Shown here: piece by piece, positions 1 through 7,400 of the stretch
Position numbering within the stretch: the first letter of the stretch is position 1
Layout of the letters: each line of letters begins with the position of its first letter
Assembly (NCBI GenBank): GCA_948946035.1
Contig: CARBKU010000017.1
Location: 1 to 14,356, forward strand
Direction of reading: 5' to 3'
DNA: 14,356 bases
DNA from: an uncultured Clostridia bacterium
GTDB taxonomy: Bacteria; Bacillota; Clostridia; TANB77; CAG-508
The notes under the pieces: model-generated
Seen by the model: only the letters and a program-made list of their open reading frames with translations
Databases searched by the model: none
Told to the model about the DNA's origin: nothing
Made by a program: the position numbers and the translations under genes

Positions 1-2
1 AT

Positions 3-50
3 TCGGATAAAACCTTAAGTATGAGGAGTAAGAAAGTTTTAATACTGTAA
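3..50 (+). CDS. possible C-terminal tail of an upstream gene (partial)
   Basis: One forward frame is open from the left edge and stops at TAA (48-50). It gives about 15 residues, ending in ...MRSKKVLIL. The other two forward frames stop within the first 20 bases. The promoter of the next gene begins 20 bases later, which would fit the end of an upstream gene. The stretch is too short to identify and could equally be non-coding. Confidence 0.2.
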   Translation, partial: SDKTLSMRSKKVLIL

Positions 51-69
51 GAAATGAACACTATAAAAT

Positions 70-98
70 TTGACAATTAGAAAAAGAAATAGTATAAT
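70..98 (+). promoter_or_regulatory. sigma-A promoter of the 3D-domain protein gene
   Basis: TTGACA at 70-75 and TATAAT at 93-98 are separated by exactly 17 bases, a perfect match to the housekeeping consensus. The expected transcription start is near 104-106. This leaves a leader of about 25 bases and makes the in-frame GTG at 101 too far upstream to be the start codon. No operator-like repeat is visible around it, so expression is probably constitutive (inference). Confidence 0.85.
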
Positions 99-110
99 CA
101 GTGTATTACC

Positions 111-120
111 AAAAGGAGGT
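111..120 (+). promoter_or_regulatory. ribosome binding site fixing the start at 131
   Basis: AAAAGGAGGT is a strong Shine-Dalgarno sequence. It lies 10 bases before the ATG at 131 and downstream of the GTG at 101, so it selects the ATG. Confidence 0.8.
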
Positions 121-130
121 AATTACTTAT

Positions 131-1084
131 ATGAAGATAGAAGAAAAGGCATCAATTTCAATCATGAAAATTATCTGTGTAAGTATAATTTTGATTTTGA
201 TATCAGGTATAGCAGTAATAGCAGTAAATACAGGTTTAAATGATGTTACAATAACATTGCAAAATGGATATGAAATGAAGGTAATAACATCAAAAACAAA
301 AGTATTAGACATATTAGAAGAAAATAACATTATTGTAGAAGAAAATCAAAAAACAATACCTGGCATTGAAGAAGAAGTAACATCAGGTCAAAATATAAAA
401 ATTACAGATAAGTCATATACAGAAGTTAAAATAGCTGAAATTTCAAAAGAAGGTGTAGAAACATCTTTAGAACAACTATTACAAAATTATACACCAATAA
501 CAGAAAAAATAGTTAAACAAAGAGTTGCCATTCCATATGAAACAATTACCAAAAATGCAGTTCAAGTATCAGAAGATACAACAAACAAAGTATTACAACA
601 AGGTAAAAATGGAGTAAAAGAAATAACATATAAAATAAAATATCAAAACGATGTAGAAATTGAAAAAATAGTTATATCAGAAAAGGTAGTTCAAGAACCT
701 GTAAACAAAATAGTTCAAGTCCAAAAAGTGCAAACAACAAGGGCTGCAGAACCTAGAACAACTACAACTTCTAGTACTAAAAAAACAACTACAACAACAA
801 TAAATGGAGAAACATATAAAATTACAGCATATTGTTCATGTAATAAATGTTGTGGTTCGTCAACTGGTAAAACAGCATCAGGAACAAAAGCAACACCAGG
901 AAAAACAGTTGCAACTTCTTCAAAATTTGCATTTGGAACAAAACTAAATATTGGTGGGCATATTTATACAGTAGAAGATAGAGGGGGAGCAATTAGCGGA
1001 AATAGAATAGACGTATATGTAAGTTCTCATGCACAAGCATTACAATGGGGAGTTAAATATTTGCCTGTATCAATAGTTAAATAA
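131..1084 (+). CDS. membrane-anchored cell-wall protein, DUF348-G5-3D (YabE/RpfB-like)
   Basis: This 317-residue protein is probably active on or in the cell wall. Residues 10-34 form one hydrophobic segment, a signal peptide or N-terminal anchor. A DUF348-type domain follows (about 36-94). A G5 domain spans about 122-200, with the usual QxGKNGVKEITYKI core and a VVxEPVxKIVQVQ end. A Thr/Ser-rich linker (about 202-224) leads to a C-terminal 3D domain (229-317). The 3D domain has the cysteine cluster CSCNKCCG (from 235), the VEDRGGAISG motif (Asp283) and NRIDVYV (Asp294). The first Asp of the classical three-Asp set is replaced: the usual VAVDP position reads VATSS (260-264). 3D domains resemble the catalytic core of MltA-type lytic transglycosylases and occur in Bacillota YabE and Rpf/Sps stationary-phase proteins, so a role in peptidoglycan cleavage or remodelling is inferred. 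The GTG at 101 is rejected because it precedes the predicted transcription start. The gene has its own promoter and terminator and so is monocistronic. Confidence 0.9.
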   Translation: MKIEEKASISIMKIICVSIILILISGIAVIAVNTGLNDVTITLQNGYEMKVITSKTKVLDILEENNIIVEENQKTIPGIEEEVTSGQNIKITDKSYTEVKIAEISKEGVETSLEQLLQNYTPITEKIVKQRVAIPYETITKNAVQVSEDTTNKVLQQGKNGVKEITYKIKYQNDVEIEKIVISEKVVQEPVNKIVQVQKVQTTRAAEPRTTTTSSTKKTTTTTINGETYKITAYCSCNKCCGSSTGKTASGTKATPGKTVATSSKFAFGTKLNIGGHIYTVEDRGGAISGNRIDVYVSSHAQALQWGVKYLPVSIVK

Positions 1085-1116
1085 TAAAAATATGTTATAT
1101 ATAAAAGAAAAGATAC

Positions 1117-1160
1117 ACTCAAAATGTTAAATATAAATTTGACATTTTGGGTATTTTTTT
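1117..1160 (+). terminator. intrinsic terminator after the 3D-domain gene
   Basis: An 11-bp stem pairs 1117-1127 (ACTCAAAATGT) with 1142-1152 (ACATTTTGGGT) with one T-G wobble. The loop is 14 bases. The stem is followed at once by a run of seven T (1154-1160). It sits 33 bases after the stop codon and separates this unit from the adhesin. Confidence 0.85.
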
Positions 1161-1379
1161 GTATTTAAGAGAATTTTGTTGCCTTATCTAAATGCTTTTT
1201 GCGTAAGTAAATTCAAGATTTTCTAAATTAGTATAGTATAAATTTTAATGGTGGAAAAAGGAAATGTTATTATGGTAATAGTAATGTAATATAAATTTAA
1301 CAAATGAAAAATAAAATAAGAAAATATATTATCCGTAACTGTTTGCAAACTGCTGAAGAAATTGTAAAAAGTTGATATA
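1161..1379. other. intergenic region, no gene seen; one 10-bp palindrome
   Basis: This is AT-rich sequence with stops in all frames and no supported gene or RNA. The only structure I can point to is the perfect palindrome GTTTGCAAAC at 1341-1350. It lies 29 bases upstream of the -35 box of the adhesin promoter and could be a dimeric regulator site. It could also be chance. Confidence 0.4.
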
Positions 1380-1408
1380 TTAACAAAAAAAAGCTCATGT
1401 TTTATAAT
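1380..1408 (+). promoter_or_regulatory. sigma-A promoter of the giant adhesin gene
   Basis: TTAACA at 1380-1385 (5 of 6 consensus) and TATAAT at 1403-1408 (6 of 6) have 17-base spacing. The predicted transcription start near 1414 lies downstream of the in-frame ATG at 1397, so that ATG cannot be the start. The leader to the ATG at 1445 is about 31 bases. Confidence 0.75.
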
Positions 1409-1432
1409 ATATTTAGAATTAATGTTTTTATT

Positions 1433-1438
1433 AAGGAG
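1433..1438 (+). promoter_or_regulatory. ribosome binding site fixing the start at 1445
   Basis: AAGGAG lies 6 bases before the ATG at 1445, which is good spacing. The upstream in-frame ATG at 1397 has no such site and precedes the promoter -10 box. Confidence 0.75.
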
Positions 1439-1444
1439 TATATT

Positions 1445-4400
1445 ATGGAAAAGTTTAGGAAAAACAAAAAAATTGGAGTTATCATAATTTGTTTAATTGC
1501 AATGACAATTTTAAGTGCCATTGTTTTTGGTGGAATTTATAAGCAAGTAAAAAAAGTTGCAACTTCAAAAGAAACAAAGGCAAATACTAGCGTAACTACA
1601 GTACCAGATGGATATATTGGAATATATAATGATGAGGACTTAGCAAATGTTGCAAGTAATCTTTCTGGTAATTATATATTAATGGAAGATATAGATATGA
1701 CTGGAAAACAGTATAATGCTATAGGTGTAACAACAGCATTTACTGGTATTTTTGATGGTAATTTTCATACTATAAGTAATTTAAGTATAGAATCTTCAAG
1801 TCAATATATAGGAATGTTTGGGCAAATTAACAACAGTACAATAAAAAATATGACATTGGATAATGTTACTGTAACAGGGCAAACAGCTTATGGTAATTTA
1901 TATATAGCAGGATTAGCAGGTTTATCAACTAATTCAAACATAGAAAATATAAAATTAAATGGTATTACATTAACAGAAAATGGAACAACAACAAATTATA
2001 TATATTTAGGAGGACTACTAGGGCAACAAACTGGAGGAACAACAAAGGCTTGTTATGTAGAAGGACAAATAGTAACAAAAGAAAAATCAGGAATAGGATA
2101 TATAGGAGGATTATGTGGGTTTACTCATAATTCAGTAGTATTAGAAACAAGTAGTAGTAAAATAAATGTAACAAATAATTTAACATGGACTACATATGTA
2201 GGAGGATTAATAGGATATTCACAAGGAACTAATGCCTCAGTAGGACTAACAATAAATAAATGTTATAGTACAGTTAATATAGATGGAACTAGTGCAGGTA
2301 ATACAAATGTAGGAGGATTAATTGGTTTTACAACAAATAAAAACACAATTGCAGAATCATATGCATTAGGAAATATACAAATAGGAAGTAATAATACATA
2401 TGCAGGAGGATTAATTGGATATATTCATAACAATTATACTAGTATAGATAATGCTTTTTCAGATGTAGAAATAAAAGGAACAGGATATGCAGATGCAACA
2501 ATAGGAGGATTAGCAGGGTATGTAGTTAATAATTCTACACATATAAAAAATACATATTCAATAGGAAAAATAGATGTATCTACTTATAAAACAGTAGGAG
2601 GATTAATAGGAAATCAAAACATGAATGTAACAAATTCATATTGGGCACCAGAAACAGTAGGTATAAGTGAGGCAGATTCTATAGTTGCAGGAGAAACAAG
2701 AACAATAAGTGGAATGTTAACACAAGATAATTATGCAGATTGGAACTTTACTAATGTATGGGCAATAGAACCTAATAGAGGAAGTTTAACATACCTAAAA
2801 AATGTAGAAAGACCAAATGAAATATTAGAAGAAAATTTACAATATGAAGAATATGAAGGAAATGGAACAGAAGAAAATCCATATATTATAGACACTATAC
2901 AAAAATTCCAAAATATAAATTATTTCGCTAGTAATACATATTTACTACTAGGAGCAGATTTAGATTTTTCAGGAGTAGAAAACTTTAGTCCAATTGGAAC
3001 AGAAGCAAAACCATTTGATAAAATATTAAATGGTAATGGACATAAAATAATTAATTTAAGTATAGAGTCATCAAATGAAATGATAGGAATATTTGGAAAA
3101 GTTAATAATGGAACAATAAAAAATGTTATACTAGAAAATATTAGTGTATCAGGGACAAGGAGCTCAGGTAATACATATTTAGGAGCATTATCAGGTAGAA
3201 GTACTAATTCAACAATAAATAATGTAAAAGTAAATGGAGCTACTATAGAAGAAAATGGAACAGCTAGAGGTTATAGTTATATAGGAGGATTAATAGGTTA
3301 TCAAGAAGAAGGAACAGTAATTGGTTCTAATTTAGAAGGGCAAATAATAACAATAGCAAAAGCTACAACAGCTAATATAGGAGGACTAGTAGGATATGTA
3401 TATGGTTCAGCAACAATAGAACAAAGCAGTAGCAAAGTAAATATAGTAAATAATTTAACAAATACTACATATGTAGGAGGATTGGTAGGATATTCACAAG
3501 GAACTAGTGCAACAGTAGGATCAACAATAAGTAAAAATTATAGTAAAGTAAATATAGATGGAAGTAATGCAGGAGCATCAAATATAGGAGGATTAATAGG
3601 ATTTACAACTAACAAAAATACAATAGAACAATCATATGCAATAGGAAATATAAAAACTGGAAGTAATAATACATCTACTGGAGGACTAATAGGATATCTT
3701 AATAATTATGCTAGTATAGATAATGCATATACAAATGTAGAGATAGAAGGTACAGGAAACAATTCATCTCAAACAGGAGGATTGGTAGGATATGCATATA
3801 ATAATACTTTACATGTAAAGAATACATATGCAATAGGATGTATAAGTGTACAAAATGGAAAATTAGGAGGATTAATAGGAAATACAAATCTAAATGCAGA
3901 AAATTCATATTGGACACCAGAAACTGTAGGAATAATGGAAGAAATTTCAACAACATCAGGAGAACTAAGAACAATTCATGGAATGTTAACACAAGAAAAC
4001 TACAAAGATTGGGATTTTAGTAATGTATGGAAAATGGACGAAAACGGAAAAAGTTTCCCATATTTAATTAGCATGGAAAAACCAAATGAAGTATTAGCAG
4101 AGAATTTTGTATATGAAAAATATGCAGGAAAAGGAACAGAAGAAGAACCTTATATTATAGATACATTAAAGAAATTCCAAAATATGAATTATTTTGGAAG
4201 CGGTACTTACTATGTATTAGGAGCAGATTTAGACTTTTCAGAAGTAAAAAACTTTATTCCAATTGGAACAGAATCAAAACCATTTGATAAAATATTAAAT
4301 GGAAATGGACACAAAATAATTAATGCAAATATAGAGTCATCAAGCGAAAACATAGGGATATTTGGAAAAGTCAATAATGCAACAATAAAAAATGTTACAT

Positions 4401-7400
4401 TAGAAAATATTAGTTTATTAGGGCTTAGAGCTACAGGAAACACATATGTAGGAGGATTAGCAGGTAAGGCTACTAACTCAAGCATAGAAAATGTAAAAAT
4501 GACAGGAGTTAATATAACAGAAAAAGGAGCTACAACTGGTTTTAGATATCTAGGAGGATTAGTAGGATATCAAGATGTTGGAACAGTAAAAAATTCTAAT
4601 TCAGATGGGGAAATACTAACAGTTGAAAAATCAGCCAATGGATATGTAGGCGGATTAATAGGATGGTTACAAGGTTCAGCTACAGTAGAAACAAGTAGTA
4701 GTAAAATAAACATAACCAACAATTTGACAGGAAATAAATATGTAGGAGGACTAATAGGATATTTACAAGGAACTAGTACAACTGTAGGACCAACAATAAA
4801 TAAAAACTATAGTAAAGTTAATATAGATGGAAGTAGTGCAGGAACTACATATGCAGGAGGATTAGTAGGATATACAAATAATAAAAATACAATAGCAGAA
4901 TCTTATGCAATTGGAAATATAGGAGTAGGAGCTAATACATCAAATGTAGGGGGATTAATAGGATATATTAATGGAAACACTACTAGTGTAGATAATGCTT
5001 ATACAAATGTAGAAATAAAAGGAGCAGGGAATAATTCATCACAAATAGGAGGATTAGTAGGATACGCATATAATAGTGCTATACATATAAAAAATACATA
5101 TGCAATAGGAGCTATAAATGTAGTAAATGGAAAAATAGGAGGACTAATAGGAAATATAAACCTAAATGCAGAAAACTCATATTGGGTACCAGAGACAATG
5201 GGAATAAATAAAGAAACTTCAACAACAGCAGGAGAAACAAGAACAATTAAAGAAATGTTATCTCAAGATAATTATACTAATTGGGATTTTAGTAATATAT
5301 GGAAAATGGAAGAAAATGAAGGAAGTTTGCCATATTTAATAAACATGGAAAAACCAACCGAAATATTAGTAGAAAACTTACCTGAAGCAATAAAATATGA
5401 AGGAGAAGGAACAGAAGAAAATCCATTTTTAATCTATACAGCAAAACAGTTACAATATATAATTCAAAAAAATAAAGTAGGAACATATTATTACAAATTG
5501 ATGAAAGATATAGATGCAACTAGCGCAGGAAACTTTTTACCAATAGGAGATGCTACTAAAGCATTTACTGGAACATTAGATGGAAATGGATATAAAGTAA
5601 GTAATTTAAATATAAAGTCACCAAGCCAATATATAGGAATGTTTGGACAAGTTAATAATGCTACTATAAAAAATATGACATTAGAAAATGTTAATGTAAA
5701 AGGACAAACAGTTTCAGGTGATACATATGTATCAGGATTAGCAGGAAAAGTTACTAACTCAAACATAGAAGGTATAAAGATTACAGGAATTAATATAGAA
5801 GAAAGTGGAAATACAACAAGTAGAATATATTTAGGAGGATTAGTAGGACATCAAATAGATGGAACAGTTAAAAATTCTAATACAGAAGGAGAAATAGTAA
5901 CAAAATCAAAATCAGCAATAGGATATATTGGAGGCCTAATAGGATATGTACAAGGTTTAACAACAATAGAGGGAAATAGTAGTAAAATAAATATAGTAAA
6001 TAATTTAACAAATACTACATATGTAGGAGGACTAATAGGGTATTCACAAGGAACTAGCACAACAGTAGGGTTAACAATAAATAAAAACTACAGCAAAGTT
6101 AATATAAATGGAAATAGTGCAGGAACAACATATACGGGAGGATTAATAGGATATACAACAAATAAAAATACAATAGAAAAATCTTATGTAATAGGAAATA
6201 TAAAAATAGGAATTAATAATGCAAATATAGGGGGATTAGTAGGATATTTTAATAGTTATTCTACTGTGGAAAATTCATATACCAATGTAGAAATAGGAGG
6301 TACAGGAAATAATAATGGTGTAATAGGTGGATTATTAGGATATGTAAATTCTAGTAATATTCAAATAATAAATACATATGCAACAGGTAAAATAGATGTA
6401 CCAAATGGAACAGTTGGAGGATTAATAGGAAGTAAGAATATAAATGCAGTAAATTCATATTGGATACCTGAAATAGTAGGAATTAGTGAATCTATTTCAA
6501 CAGTAGGAGGAGAAGCTAAAAAAATTGAAGAAATGCTAACCCAAGAAAACTATGTAGATTGGGACTTTAGTAGTATATGGACAATAAAACCAGAAAAAAG
6601 AAGTTTACCATATTTAAAAGACATGGAAATGCCAAATGAAATGTTAGTAGAAAACTTACCATATGAAAAATATGAAGGAGAAGGAACAGAAGAAAATCCA
6701 TTTTTGATATATACAGCAAAACAGCTACAACATATAAAGAAGAAAAGTATAATTGGAACGTATTATTACAAAATAATGAATGATATAGATGCAAGTGAAA
6801 TTGAAAACTTTAATACAATAGGAACATCTAAAGAGCCATTTACAGGAGGATTAGATGGAAATGGATACAAGGTAAGTAATTTAAATATAGAGTCAGCAAG
6901 TGACTGTATAGGTATGTTCGGAAAAATTAATAATGGAACAGTAAAAAATATAACAATTGAGAATATTAGTGTAACTGGAACAAGAAATTCAGGTAATACT
7001 TATTCATATTTAGGAGGATTAGCAGGTACAGTTGCTAATACAACAATAGAAAATGTAGAAATAAAAGGTATTACTTTAACAGAAAAAGGAACTATAAATA
7101 CTACTATGTATTTAGGAGGACTAGTGGGGTACCAAGATGGAGGAGTAGCAAAAAATTCTAGTGTAGAAGGAGAAATAGTAACAACAGAAAAATCAGCAAT
7201 GGGATACATAGGAGGACTAATAGGGTATGCAAATGGTTCAATACTAATAGAAGAAGATAGTAGCAAGATAAATATAACAAATAATTTAACAGGAACTACA
7301 TATGTAGGAGGATTAATAGGACATTCACAAGGAACTAGTGCAACAGAAGGTATAACAATAAATAAAAATTATAGCAAAGTTAATATAGAGTGTGCTACAG

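Noticed and set aside
101..130. GTG start at 101 for the 3D-domain gene
   Set aside because: It lies immediately after the -10 box and before the predicted transcription start; the ATG at 131 has the strong ribosome binding site.
1397..1444. longer start for the adhesin at the ATG at 1397
   Set aside because: The promoter -10 box (1403-1408) is downstream of it, and a good ribosome binding site serves the ATG at 1445.
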